From the NCBI RefSeq assembly GCF_026151205.1, contig NC_087080.1, positions 16,157,337-16,221,336 of the forward strand: 64,000 nucleotides of DNA. The letters run 5' to 3'. The stretch's first letter is position 1. The number at the start of each line of letters is the position of its first letter. Below, in pieces: positions 21,655-34,300 of the stretch. The stretch comes from Bolinopsis microptera. Taxonomy: Eukaryota; Ctenophora; Tentaculata; Lobata; Bolinopsidae. The notes beneath the pieces were generated by a model, which saw only the letters and a program-made list of their open reading frames with translations, searched no databases and had not been told where the DNA came from. The position numbers and the translations under genes are program-made.

Positions 21655-22243
21655 AATAGGGAGGCCGACAAATTGGGGGCCCCGTCAAATAGGGAGGCCG
21701 ACAAATTGGGGCCCCGTCAAATATGGAGGCCGACAAATTGGGGGCCCCCGTCAAATAGGGAGGCCGACAAATTGGGGGCCCCTGTCAAACTCAAATAGGG
21801 AGGCCGACAAATTGGGGGCCCCGTCAAATAGGGAGACCGACAAATGGGGGCCCCCGTCAAATAGGGAGGCCGACAAATTGGGGGTCCCCGTAAAATAGGG
21901 AGGCCGACAAATGGGGGCCCCCGTCAAATAGGGAGGCTGACAAATTGGGGGGCCCCGTCAAATAGGGAGGCCGACAAATTGGGGGCCCCGTCAAATAGGG
22001 AGGCCGACAATTTGGGGGCCCCTGTCAAATAGAGAGGCTGACAAATTGGGGCCCCGTCAAATAGGGAGGCCGACAAATTGGGGCCCCGTCAAATAGTGAG
22101 GCCGACAAATTGGGGCCCCGTCAAATAAGGAGGCCGTCAAATAGGGAAGCCGACAAATAGGGAGGCCGACAAATTGGGGGCCCCGTCAAATAGGGAGGCC
22201 GTCAAATAGGGGGGCCCCGTCAAATAGGGAGGCCGACAAATAG
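21655..22243 (+). repeat. About 33-bp minisatellite, about 18 units
   Basis: Units contain GGGAGGCCGACAAATTGGGG followed by a GGCCCC palindrome and GTCAAATA. Indels (shortened units near 22120-22220, variable G-runs) make the array irregular. Confidence 0.92.
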
Positions 22244-22790
22244 GTGAGATTGTCAAGACGTTCCTTTCCTGACATTTATATATATTTCAAACAAGTGCAA
22301 CACTCGAAATAGGCGGGCAGACAAATCGTTTCATGGTATAGCTATAAAAAGAACAATATATTGTATATAATATATAATTATATATACAGAGATAAAATAT
22401 ATATGTAGTTATATAGTAATATATAATCTAGTTTTTCTGTCCGACTCATTTTTTACTCGAATCAGATAGTTAATATTGAGTGCTATGGAATAAACACATT
22501 AGCTAAACACTGGCTAAAGCTCTGCTCCAGGCTGGTCTGGATCCTGCGACAGTGAGTCTTCTACTTTGAGAGTTATGTAAACATATGTTAAGGGGGTATT
22601 ATACACCAAAACATATTTTAACCCTCCCAGAAAGTTGTTATGTTGTTATGTTGTACTTGAGCATAAATATTTCAAAAAAATTAAATAGCTCATCAAGATT
22701 CAAGACTTAAGTCTCCAAAGGTCCCTTCGATCTACAGCTTTAAAATTTCCTACCCCATTTGTACCGAGATATTAAACCTGTGCTTTATTT
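22244..22790. other. AT-rich upstream region of a possible start exon
   Basis: Includes AT dinucleotide-rich sequence at 22350-22430. No gene seen. It ends in a good acceptor, CTTTATTTCAG, at 22793. Confidence 0.45.
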
Positions 22791-22799
22791 CAGTGAGAT

Positions 22800-22872
22800 A
22801 TGAAGATAAAGAAAGTGGTCGAGGAGGTTAAAGATGTTATCCATCTCATGAACTACAGGAACATCCAGGAAG
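22800..22872 (+). CDS. Possible first coding exon
   Basis: After an acceptor (GTGCTTTATTTCAG), none of the three phases is open, but ATG at 22800 starts a clean frame: MKIKKVVEEVKDVIHLMNYR then NIQE, ending in phase 1 at the strong donor GGAAG|GTAGGTTA. The helix-like charged sequence and good splice signals favour a real exon with a 5' UTR intron. No downstream exon was identified and the family is not recognised. Confidence 0.4.
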
Positions 22873-23280
22873 GTAGGTTACTTTCCATCTCATGAACTAC
22901 AGGAACATCCAGGAAGGTAGGTTACTTTCCATCTCATGAACTACAGGAACATCCAGGAAGGTAGGTTACTTTCCATCTCATGAACTACAGGAACATCCAG
23001 GAAGGTAGGTTACTTTCCATCTCATGAACTACAGGAACATCCAGGAAGGTAGGTTACTTTCCATCTCATGAACTACAGGAACATCCAGGAAGGTAGGTTA
23101 CTTTCCATCTCATGAACTACAGGAACATCCAGGAAGGTAGGTTACTTTCCATCTCATGAACTACAGGAACATCCAGGAAGGTAGGTTACTTTCCATCTTG
23201 TGAACTACAGGAACATCCAGGAAGGTAGGTTACTTTCCATCTCATGAACTACAGGAACATCCAGGAAGGTAGGTTACTTC
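22842..23280 (+). repeat. 44-bp minisatellite, about 10 units, each with a 5' splice site
   Basis: The unit is the last 31 bases of the exon above plus the first 13 of its intron, so every copy repeats ATCCAGGAAG|GTAGGTTA. Copies are nearly identical (one has TTG for TCA near 23197). 44 is not a multiple of three. Confidence 0.92.
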
Positions 23281-23289
23281 CAATTTTTT

Positions 23290-23999
23290 ACTTTTACTTT
23301 GGCATGTGCTTCATAGAATCCTTTATCGGGTCATCAGAGTTGCTCAGTTGCTGACCACCCGTACAGCGAGATCGCTGCCTTTATTCCACTCCAGTCCAGT
23401 AACGAGTTTCCATTTCGACAGCTGTATCCTGCCACTAGAGGCTCATCTGGGAATGATTTCACAAACTTTGTAAGCATTTCTTTTAAGTGCAGGGGATCTT
23501 CGATAGTATGCATGTTTGGTGGGATTAAGCTCCACAATCGAGGTCCAATTACTGCAAACGAATTGTCGTAGAGCGTTTAGTTGCGCCGACTGCTAGATTT
23601 ATTCAGAGTGGGAATAGCTGCTTTTTGGCCATGTCGGAGTGTTGCGGAGAACTGGATGTTGACATTATTTGGGCACTTGCCGTGCAGCACTTTCCACATG
23701 TGGATGATATATCGTTTTTACCTCCGTTGCAATAATATCAAATTGAAGGCCTTGAGTCTCTGCCAGTATTTTAGATGCTGTAGGCCATCTATTCTCGTTG
23801 TGAACGTGCGCTGAACACCTTCCAGTTGTTGGACTCCGTATTCTTGGAAATATTCCATAAGGGGCAACAGTACTCGAGATGAGATGAAATGAGATGAGAT
23901 GAGAGATTTGTAAAGGGTCTCATGAGCTACAGGAAGGTATTGTGTCTGGGATTTATGTGGTATAAGGATCTTCCTTATTTTTCCTGAAGACCTTTTCAT
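23290..23999 (-). pseudogene. CR1/L2-like reverse transcriptase C-terminal fragment
   Basis: Minus-strand pieces: EYGVQQLEGVQRTFTTRIDG, LKYWQRLKAFNLILLQRR, a stop, then RYIIHMWKVLHGKCPNNVN, FAVIGPRLWSLIPPN and FPDEPLVAGYSCRNGNSLLD. This is the region after the RT catalytic core in CR1/L2/Rex-type elements, including the terminal GY...N.NSLLDW motif. Several stops and frameshifts break it, and the catalytic YADD region is not present. Confidence 0.7.
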
Positions 24000-24880
24000 A
24001 AATGTTGATTTTCGACACTGGTGAAAAGACGTATACTATATTTTGATTGTTTTACACTCATCCCATTTTCCATCACAGGCTTGGAAGATATACTAATATA
24101 ATATATACATAGGTATACCCTGTAGTATAGGTATATTATACCCTGTAAAATAGAAATTATCCATAACAATCCTAGAACCGAGCAGACCTTCCTCCGCAGA
24201 CATTCCTCCGCAGACATTCCTCATTCCCCCAGTCACTTATTAGCATACATAGCAGAGTTTAAAATATATTTACTATTTGTATTTCTGTAGTATATATATT
24301 ATTATTATTGGTGTTGTAGGACTGTTGTCTGGACTCATGGTGTTACGGTTGATATTGCAAATATATTCACCAATAAGATGATGAATATAAGAGAGCTTTG
24401 TCAGGTCGGATTCAGTTGGGTATACTAATGCTTTATCCCAATGTTTATATTCAATAATTGGTCGCCAACAATTCGGTGAATCACCAATAGAATGTACCAC
24501 AGAGACTTGTGCAACTGATAGTAGTAGCAGCTGATAGTGACGAACTATCATTATCGCAATGATGATTTATTAATTATTAATTGTGGCTGCAACAGATATA
24601 CTCTGAGAGAATTGTATTCACTCAGGTATAACGTTCAGTTTATACTACATATATATATACTAGGCTCTTACTTGTTACTGTAGGTAATTATTTATAAAGC
24701 TACGAGCGCGAACTTTGGAATATTTTGGAAAGTAAAGTACTCTAGTACTTTAGTAGCAGAGTGTAGTTATATAAAGGATTACATGTTCCTGTTACAATTA
24801 CATTAAATTTGGGTTAAACAAAAGCTTTTCGGGATATAATGACTTAATGATTTGTTGAGTTTGGTATTCTTTGTTTGAGT
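24000..24880. other. No confident feature
   Basis: AT-rich sequence. A 92-codon minus frame at 24273-24551 begins with a hydrophobic stretch but shows no other support. GCAGACATTCCTC is doubled near 24196-24220. Confidence 0.45.
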
Positions 24881-24881
24881 G

Positions 24882-26830
24882 AAGGGTATTGCACCTCCCA
24901 TGTCAGCCTACTGTGAAGGGTATTGCACCTCCCATGTCACCCTACTGTGAAGGGTATTGCACCTCCCATGTCACCCTACTATGAAGGGTATTGCACCTCC
25001 CATGTCACCCTACTGTGAAGGGTATTGCACCTCCCATGTCACCCTACTGTGAAGGGTATTGCACCTCCCATGTCACCCTACTGTGAAGGGTATTGCACCT
25101 CCCATGTTACCCTACTGTGAAGGGTATTGCACCTCCCATGTCACCCTACTATGAAGGGTATTGCACCTCCCATGTCACCCTACTATGAAGGGTATTGCAC
25201 CTCCCATGTCACCCTACTGTGAAGGGTATTGCACCTCCCATGTCACCCTACTGTGAAGGGTATTGCACCTCCCATGTCACCCTACTGTGAAGGGTATTGC
25301 ACCTCCCATGTCACCCTACTATGAAGGGTATTGCACCTCCCATGTCACCCTACTGTGAAGGGTATTGCACCTCCCATGTCACCCTACTATGAATGGTATT
25401 ACACCTCCCATGTCACCCTACTGTGAAGGGTATTGCACCTCCCATGTCACCCTACTGTGAAGGGTATTGCACCTCCCATGTCACCCTACTATGAAGGGTA
25501 TTGCACCTCCCATGTCACCCTACTATGAAGGGTATTACACCTCCCATGTCACCCTACTGTGAAGGGTATTGCACCTCCCATGTCACCCTACTGTGAAGGG
25601 TATTGCACCTCCCATGTCACCCTACTATGAATGGTATTACACCTCCCATGTCACCCTACTGTGAAGGGTATTGCACCTCCCATGTCACCCTACTGTGAAG
25701 GGTATTGCACCTCCCATGTCACCCTACTATGAAGGGTATTGCACCTCCCATGTCACCCTACTATGAAGGGTATTACACCTCCCATGTCACCCTACTGTGA
25801 AGGGTATTGCACCTCCCATGTCACCCTACTATGAAGGGTATTGCACCTCCCATGTCACCTTACTGTGAAGGGTATTGCACCTCCCATGTCACCCTACTGT
25901 CAAGGGTATTACACCTCCCATGTCACCCTACTATGAAGGGTATTACACCTCCCATGTCACCCTACTGTGAAGGGTATTACACCTCCCATGTCACCCTACT
26001 ATGAAGGGTATTGCACCTCCCATGTCACCCTACTATGAAGGGTATTGCACCTCCCATGTCACCCTACTGTGAAGGGTATTACACCTCCCATGTCACCCTA
26101 CTATGAAGGGTATTGCACCTCCCATGTCACCCTACTGTGAAGGGTATTGCACCTCCCATGTCACCCTACTGTGAAGGGTATTGCACCTCCCATGTCACCC
26201 TACTATGAATGGTATTGCACCTCCCATGTCACCCTACTGTGAAGGGTATTGCACCTCCCATGTCACCCTACTGTGAAGGGTATTGCACCTCCCATGTCAC
26301 CCTACTGTGAAGGGTATTGCACCTCCCATGTCACCCTACTGTGAAGGGTATTGCACCTCCCATGTCACCCTACTGTGAAGGGTATTGCACCTCCCATGTC
26401 ACCCTACTGTGAAGGGTATTGCACCTCCCATGTCACCCTACTGTGAAGGGTATTGCACCTCCCATGTCACCCTACTGTGAAGGGTATTGCACCTCCCATG
26501 TCACCCTACTATGAAGGGTATTGCACCTCCCATGTCACCCTACTGTGAAGGGTATTGCACCTCCCATGTCACCCTACTATGAATGGTATTGCACCTCCCA
26601 TGTCACCCTACTATGAAGGGTATTGCACCTCCCATGTCACCCTACTGTGAAGGGTATTGCACCTCCCATGTCACCCTACTGTGAAGGGTATTGCACCTCC
26701 CATGTCACCCTACTATGAAGGGTATTGCACCTCCCATGTCACCCTACTGTGAAGGGTATTACACCTCCCATGTCACCCTACTATGAAGGGTATTGCACCT
26801 CCCATGTCACCCTACTGTGAAGGGTATTAC
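24882..26830 (+). repeat. 34-bp minisatellite, about 57 units
   Basis: Units contain GGTATTGCACCTCCCATGTC and CCCTACTGTGAAG. The variable sites are GCA/ACA, CTGTG/CTATG and AAGGG/AATGG, giving a few unit types in mosaic order. Confidence 0.95.
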
Positions 26831-26878
26831 AAGTATATTTTAACCCTCCAAATGCTTTCTTTGAAACTCTACCGGACT

Positions 26879-26962
26879 TTTTAGTGCTGTAGCTACTAGT
26901 AGTAATATCACGATGTTGCTTTTTAGCGTTGTAGCTACTAGTAGTAATATCACGATGTTGCT
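26879..26962 (+). repeat. 42-bp tandem duplication
   Basis: Two copies starting TTTTAG and sharing GTAGCTACTAGTAGTAATAT and CACGATGTTGCT. Confidence 0.9.
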
Positions 26963-27946
26963 GAACAAATGTTCAGTAGGTACCTACCTAATGTTCAGTA
27001 GGTAGGTAACTGTGTTTGTGTTTTTTTACACGCGAACCTTAGTCACTTAGCCACTAAGTTAGCGCTCTTCAATCGGAACACGCTTAATGAGTCACTAAGT
27101 CACTAATTGTGTGTACTAGGGGTTAATGAGAGCCTTTGACGTTCCGATCTGACATTACTTTTTCTAGTTAAGCTGGTTAGTGATTGCCTTGCTTAATATG
27201 AAGTATTTTTTGTCTACACTCATATTATATATCTCACAAAGATCCTGTTTGTTAGAGACCCAGCTAATAATGTAATCGACACGTGTGCCCATACTTGTAG
27301 CTCATATATCTTTTCTAAGTTAATTATGGTCATTAATTAGGGTCGTTAGAATATGCATGAGTTTAGTTACAACTTTACAGTATTCAGGGTGAAATGTCGA
27401 GGTACATCCTAAGTAAGTATGAGAAGTTGTTTATATAATAGTCGCATATTGTTTTTTTTCTCTTAAGTTTATCCTCAACTTGAGTAATGTCTATATGATA
27501 TTTCACATGTCTATAGTTTAACTAATTGGGTTTCGAGTAATACAAGTTTTGAAGCATTTAGTCGAGGGCAAAGTGAGGCTAACGAATCATTTTACATTTT
27601 GTTTTCTAATGACAGCTTCCAAGCATGCAATAAAAGGTTAAACGTGTTTAATCGATTCATCAGATCAAACTATTTCAGAATCCGAAGAGAAGAGGGAAAT
27701 GTTTTCGCTAATTGAGGAAAAATGTCATTTCTAATTTTTGAATTATATTTGAATAATAACGTTTATCAAAGTATTCTCTGACCTAAAATAGGATTCGAGA
27801 CCGAGAAGTATTATTCCTGAAAATGCTGCCTTCTAAGTTATGGCACGTCCTGAGGATGTCAGGGACTAAGGACAGTGTATAACAGTATAACAGTATAAGA
27901 GTATAACAGTATGTCAACTGCTCCAGTCCTTTCGGCCCTTCTTTAA
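26963..27946. other. No feature recognised
   Basis: AT-rich. Short dyads such as TTCAGTAGGTAGGTA/ACCTACCTAATG near 26975-27005. A minus frame at 27783-27965 has no support. Confidence 0.5.
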
Positions 27947-28622
27947 TAGTTGTCAGGGTGATCACTGCATCACTCTTCTAGTTGTCAGGGTGATCACTGC
28001 ATCACTCTTCTAGTTGTCAGGGTGATCACTGCATCACTCTTCTAGTTGTCAGGGTGATCACTGCATCACTCTTCTAGTTGTCAGGGTGATCACTGCATCA
28101 CTCTTCTAGTTGTCAGGGTGATCACTGCATCACTCTTCTAGTTGTCAGGGTGATCACTGCATCACTCTTCTAGTTGTCAGGGTGATCACTGCATCACTCT
28201 TCTAGTTGTCAGGGTGATCACTGCATCACTCTTCTAGTTGTCAGGGTGATCACTGCATCACTCTTCTAGTTGTCAGGGTGATCACTGCATCACTCTTCTA
28301 GTTGTCAGGGTGATCACTGCATCACTCTTCTAGTTGTCAGGGTGATCACTGCATCACTCTTCTAGTTGTCAGGGTGATCACTGCATCACTCTTCTAGTTG
28401 TCAGGGTGATCACTGCATCACTCTTCTAGTTGTCAGGGTGATCACTGCATCACTCTTCTAGTTGTCAGGGTGATCACTGCATCACTCTTCTAGTTGTCAG
28501 GGTGATCACTGCATCACTCTTCTAGTTGTCAGGGTGATCACTGCATCACTCTTCTAGTTGTCAGGGTGATCACTGCATCACTCTTCTAGTTGTCAGGGTG
28601 ATCACTGCATCACTCTTCTAGG
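27947..28622 (+). repeat. 32-bp minisatellite, about 21 apparently identical units
   Basis: The unit includes the palindrome GTGATCAC and the acceptor-like CACTCTTCTAGTTGTCAG|G. I see no substitutions between copies. Confidence 0.95.
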
Positions 28623-29373
28623 ATTTTTAGCTGTTTATTAGGAACAGTTTGCTGTTCCTAATCCCGGTTAAGTTTGTTAATTAGTACAAAGGACAAAGGA
28701 TTCACAACAAAGGAAAGATCAGTACACTACTTTATTAGTTAGGGGTACAGCATTGTTCTAAATGAGGTTCTCTTACTCTTCAATAGCTCATAATTCTAAA
28801 ATTACTTGGTTGAACACTCAATTGTGATTTTGTTCTACACGCTCTAGTTAATGTACTTACCGCTAGGATACTATGAGACAAGCCTTTCTTGCTTTTTTCT
28901 TGACCTAGTTTCTACCTAGTGGTACTTAGTACATTAGTAATATCCACTAAACTTTATGGTGGGTCCTCACTCCTCACTCAATCTGAACAATTCTTCCATC
29001 TCATTATGCAATTAGGTTGAACGAGAAAATTAAATTTCCGCTGTAAATTCATTACATGACCGTTAATTAACTAGAGTATAATTATATAGTGTGTAGAGCT
29101 GCTACTCTCATCCGTCTACCCGGTCACTCCCCTAACTATCCCCAGCTACTACATATGTTTGCCAAGGTGGCTATCATTATATTATATTCGTTATTTATAG
29201 TTGTCAAATTCTAAACTTTGTTTTCATATGTTCATGCTAACAGTAATGAGCTAAATAAGGCTGCAAAACTGTCGCCTTTTTAACCCTTTTGAATAACGAC
29301 CTTGGCAATATTATCGTCACATCCATTCAACCAAGTGTGGACTGCAGGGCAGTGGCGTAACGTTGCCTGTTGG
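28623..29373. other. No feature recognised
   Basis: Mixed AT-rich sequence. An AGGAACAG/CTGTTCCT dyad near 28640-28660 follows the array. No gene seen. Confidence 0.5.
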
Positions 29374-29376
29374 CGC

Positions 29377-29415
<39 letters not shown>

Positions 29416-29625
29416 ACGAAAAAGCGCCCCCCTGTTGGCGCCCCCTCCCCTTTTGGTGACCCTCCCTAAAATTGAACAAATTAGGTGATTTTAGAGGATA
29501 CGCCAGTAAAAATAAAATCTCTAAAAAGTGTGTATCTAGAGCAAAACGCGCAGTTTTGCTAGTACTTTAGTTAAGTTTTCGAAATTGTCCCACATTCAAA
29601 CGACGATTTGGCGCCCCCCTAAGAC
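29340..29625 (+). repeat. Dispersed repeat family B, copy 1, with a 40-base C-run
   Basis: Starts near GCAGTGGCGTAAC, carries an oligo-C tract at about 29379-29414 and GGCGCC-containing sequence, then GTGTGTATCTAGAGCAAAAC and TTTTGCTAGTAC. It matches the reverse complement of 42790-42945, which also carries long G/C runs. Confidence 0.65.
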
Positions 29626-29984
29626 GGACATTTCGATGAATTATAAAATGAAAATTGTACTATTACTTAGTATTACTATTACGCTATAACTATATTAGCT
29701 ACATTATGGAACAAAAAATAATACTACCGTTTTCAGTTACATTATGGTAATTTGGTTGTGTAACTGATGTATTTGAATTGATTTCTTAACATCACTCTAC
29801 ATTGAAGAACTAATTTGACAGCTGTATTTGTTGATCTGACGGTCAATACCTCAAAGACCGCGGTCTGGATCAAAATTTCGCGGTGGTGCACGTCTCTGGA
29901 CTGCAGGGGTACAGTACTCAAGTGTAGACTGCAGCAGGGGTCGATTCCCACCACATTGCCCATTTATTCCCCAAATTTTGCTGG

Positions 29985-30871
29985 TCGCCCCTCTGCCCCT
30001 CTCTTCCTACACCCATGGTGTTCGCCACCCTGTCCCCCTCTTCCTACACTCCTGTTGTTCGCCCTCTGCCCCCCTCTTCCTACACTCCTGGTGGTCGCCC
30101 CCCTCTTCCTACACCCATGGTGTTCGGCCAGCCCCCTCTTTCTACACCCCTGGTGTTCGCCCCCCCTCTTCCTGCACCCATGGTGTTCTCCCCTTGCCCC
30201 CCTCTTCCTACACCCCTGGTGGTCGCCCTGGCCCCCTCTTCCTACACCCATGGTGTTCGCCACCCTGTCCCTTTCTTCCTACACTCCTGTTGTTCGCCCC
30301 CTGCCCCCTCTTCCTACACTCCTGGTGGTCGCCCCCTCTTCCTACACCCATGGTGTTCGCCACCCTGTCCCCCTCTTCCTACACTCCTGAGTCCTGGTGG
30401 TCACCCCCCTCTTCCTACACCCATGGTGTTCGCCCTGCCCCCTCTTCCTACACTCCTGGTGGTCGCCCCCCTCTTCCGACACCCATGGTGTTCGCCCTGC
30501 CCCCTCTTCCTACACCCCTGGTGGTCGCCCCTTACCCCCCTCTTCCTACACCCATGGTCGTCGCCCTGCCCCCCTCTTCCTACACCCATGGTGTTCGCCA
30601 CCCTGTCCCCCTCTTCCTACACTCCTGTTGTTCGCCCCCTGCCCCCTCTTCCTACACTCCTGGTGGTCGCCCCCCTCTTCCTACACCCATGGTGTTCGCC
30701 ACCCTGTCCCCCTCTTCCTACACTCCTGGTGGTCGCCCCCCTCTTCCTACACCCCTGGTGGTCGCCCTGCCCCCTCTTCCTACACCCATGGTCGTCGCCC
30801 TGCCCCCCTCTTCCTACACCCACGGTGTTCGCCCTGCCCCTCTTCCTTCACCCCTGGTGTTCGCCCTGCCC
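29985..30871 (+). repeat. C-rich megasatellite, left block (about 30-bp units)
   Basis: Units of CTCTTCCTACACCCNTGGTG plus (T/G)TTCGCC and a variable C-run. Here ACACCC and GGTGGTCGC variants dominate, unlike the right block with ACGCCC and GGTGTTCGC. Confidence 0.93.
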
Positions 30872-31336
30872 TAAGATGAGAAGTACGTACCGTACCCGGC
30901 TTAAAGTATGTACGTACGGTACGAGGTTTTTCATTAGTATTTAGTACGTACCGTACAACCACTTTAAAGAACGAGATTTTTTTGAAATAAATTATGTCCG
31001 TTTTTTACCTTATTTTTCTATTGTTGTAAAATTGGCAGGTATGTATGCAATTTTCAAACCACGATTTTGGTGCCAGTCAATGCTAGTTGAATTAAACAAT
31101 TTTTAAGACAATAAATTAATTTGAATAACTGCAATTATACTCAATAGGGGTACGTACACTGTACAGTCATACTATTCTAATGATGGAAATAAGAATGCGG
31201 CGACACAAGTTTAAATTTAGGTACCCGTAGCGCCATTTCAAGTGTTCCTGTTATTATTTTATCACGAAAGTTGGACTATTAGTACGTACGGTACAGCCAT
31301 TTTTAAAAGTACGTACCGTACGAACTTCTCATCATA
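30872..31336. mobile_element. Palindrome-ended element interrupting the megasatellite
   Basis: About 460 bases with inverted ends: GATGAGAAGTACGTAC at 30875 and its near complement ending CTTCTCATC at 31333. GTACGTACCGTAC or its complement occurs at least five times inside. The array phrase GCCCTGCCC occurs on both sides and could be a 9-bp target duplication, although the array itself could also explain it. No protein is encoded. Confidence 0.65.
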
Positions 31337-34300
31337 TGCCCTGCCCCCTCTTCCTACACTCCTGGTGGTCGCCCCCCTCTTCATACACCCCTGGTGTTCG
31401 CCCTGCCCCCATCTTCCTACATCCCTGGTGTTCGCCCTGCCCCCTCTTCCTACACCCTGGTGTTCGCCCTGCCCCCCTCTTCCTACATCCTGATCTTCGC
31501 CCCCTGCCCCTTCTTCCTACGCCCTAGTCTTCGCCCCTGCCCCCCTCTTCCTACGCCCCTTGGTGTTCGCCCCCTCTTCCTACGCCCCTGGTGTTCACCC
31601 CCCTCTTCCTACGCCCCTGGTGTTCGCCCCCCTCTTCCTACGCCCCTGGTGTTCGCCCCCCTCTTCCTTCACTCCTGGTGTTCGCCCCCCACTCTTCCTA
31701 CACCCCTGGTGTTCGCCCCCCTCTTCCTACGCCCCTGGTGTTCGCCCCCCTCTTCCTACGCCCCTGGTGTTCGCCCCCCTCTTCCTACGCCCCTGGTGTT
31801 CGCCCCCCTCTTCCTACGCCCCTGGTGTTCGCCCCTCTCTTCCTACGCCCCTGGTGTTCGCCCCCCACTCTTCCTTCACTCCTGGTGTTCGCCCCCCCTT
31901 GCTGCGCCCCTGGTGTTCGCCCCCACTCTTCCTTCACTCCTGGTGTTCGCCCCCCTCTTGCTGCGCCCTTGGTGTTCGCCCCCCACTCTTCCTACACCCT
32001 GGTGTTCGCCCTGCCCCCCTCTTCCTACATCCTGATCTTCGCCCCCTGCCCCCCTCTTCCTACGCCCCTGGTGTTCGCCCCCCTCTTCCTACGCCCCTGG
32101 TGTTCGCCCCCTCTTCCTACGCCCCTGGTGTTCGCCCCCCTCTTCCTACGCCCCTGGTGTTCGCCCCCCTCTTCCTACGCCATTGGTGTTCGCCCCCCTC
32201 TTCCTACGCCCCTGGTGTTCGCCCCCCTCTTCCTACGCCCCTGGTGTTCGCCCCCCTCTTCCTACGCCCCTAGTGTTCGCCCCCACTCTTCCTTCACTCC
32301 TGGTGTTCGCCCCCCTCTTGCTGCGCCCTTGGTGTTCGCCCCCCGCTCTTCCTTCACTCCTGGTGTTCGCCCCCCTCTTGCTGCGCCCTTGGTGTTCGCC
32401 CTGCCCCCCTCTTCCTTCACCCCTGGTGTTCGCCCCTGCCCCCCTCTTCCTACGCCATTGGTGTTCGACCCCCTCTTCCTACGCCCCTGGTGTTCGCCCC
32501 CCACTATTTCTTCACTCCTGGTGTTCGCCCCCCTCTTGCTGCGCCCTTGGTGTTCGCCCTGCCCCCCTCTTCCTTCACCCCTGGTGTTCGCCCCTGCCCC
32601 CCTCTTCCTACGCCCCTGGTGTTCGCCCCCCTCTTCCTACGCCCCTGGTGTTCGCCCCCCACTCGTCCTTCACTCTTGGTGTTCGCCCCCTCTTCCTACG
32701 CCCCTGGTGTTCGCCCCTGTCCCCCTCTTCCTTCACTCCTGGTGTTCGCCCCTGCCCCCCTCTTCCTACGCCCATGGTGTTCGCCCCCAACTCGTCCTTC
32801 ACTCTTGGTGTTCGCCCCCTCTTGCTGCGCCCTTGGTGTTCGCTTCTGCCCCCCTCTTCCTACGCCCCTGGTGTTCGCCCCCCTCTTCCTACGCCCCTGG
32901 TGTTCGCCCCCCACTCTTCCTTCACTCCTGGTGTTCGCCCCCCTCTTGCTGCGCCCCTGGTGTTCGCTTCTGCCCCCCTCTTCCTACGCCCCTGGTGTTC
33001 GCCCTCCTCTTCCTTCACTCCTGGTGTTCGCCCCCCTCTTGCTGCGCCCTTGGTGTTCGCCCCCTCTTGCTACGCCCCTGGTGTTCGCCCCCCACTCTTC
33101 CTTCACTCCTGGTGTTCGCCCCCCTCTTCCTACGCCCCTGGTGTTCGCCCCCCACTCGTCCTTCACTCCTGGTGTTCGCCCCCTCTTGCTGCGCCCTTGG
33201 TGTTCGCTTCTGCCCCCCTCTTCCTACGCCCCTGGTGTTCGCCCCCCACTCGTCCTTCACTCTTGGTGTTCGCCCCCTCTTGCTGCGCCCTTGGTGTTCG
33301 CCCCCCTCTTCCTACGCCCCTGGTGTTCGCCCCTGTCCCCCTCTTCCTTCACTCCTGGTGTTCGCCCCTGCCCCCCTCTTCCTACGCCCATGGTGTTCGC
33401 CCCCCACTCGTCCTTCACTCTTGGTGTTCGCCCCCTCTTGCTGCGCCCTTGGTGTTCGCTTCTGCCCCCCTCTTCCTACGCCCCTGGTGTTCGCCCCCCT
33501 CTTCCTACGCCCCTGGTGTTCGCCCCCCTCTTCCTTCACTCCTGGTGTTCGCCCCCCTCTTGCTGCGCCCTTGGTGTTCGCCCTGCCCCCCTCATCCTTC
33601 ACCCCTGGTGTTCGCCCCTGCCCCCCTCTTCCTACGCCCCTGGTGTTCGCCCCCACTCTTCCTTCACTCCTGGTGTTCGCCCCCCTCTTGCTGCGCCCTT
33701 GGTGTTCGCCCCCCGCTCTTCCTTCACTCCTGGTGTTCGCCCCCCTCTTGCTGCGCCCTTGGTGTTCGCCCTGCCCCCCTCTTCCTTCACCCCTGGTGTT
33801 CGCCCCTGCCCCCCTCTTCCTACGCCCCTGGTGTTCGCCCCCACTCTTCCTTCACTCCTGGTGTTCGCCCCCCTCTTGCTGCGCCCTTGGTGTTCGCCCC
33901 CCGCTCTTCCTTCACTCCTGGTGTTCGCCCCCCTCTTGCTGCGCCCTTGGTGTTCGCCCTGCCCCCCTCTTCCTTCACCCCTGGTGTTCGCCCCTGCCCC
34001 CCTCTTCCTACGCCATTGGTGTTCGCCCCCCTCTTCCTACGCCCCTGGTGTTCGCCCCCCACTATTTCTTCACTCCTGGTGTTCGCCCCCCTCTTGCTGC
34101 GCCCTTGGTGTTCGCCCTGCCCCCCTCTTCCTTCACCCCTGGTGTTCGCCCCTGCCCCCCTCTTCCTACGCCCCTGGTGTTCGCCCCCTCTTGCTACGCC
34201 CCTGGTGTTCGCCCCCCACTCGTCCTTCACTCTTGGTGTTCGCCCCCTCTTGCTGCGCCCTTGGTGTTCGCTTCTGCCCCCCTCTTCCTACGCCCCTGGT

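Noticed and set aside
24273-24551. 92-codon minus frame with a hydrophobic start
   Set aside because: It could be a signal peptide by chance. No downstream domain, splice support or homology was recognised.
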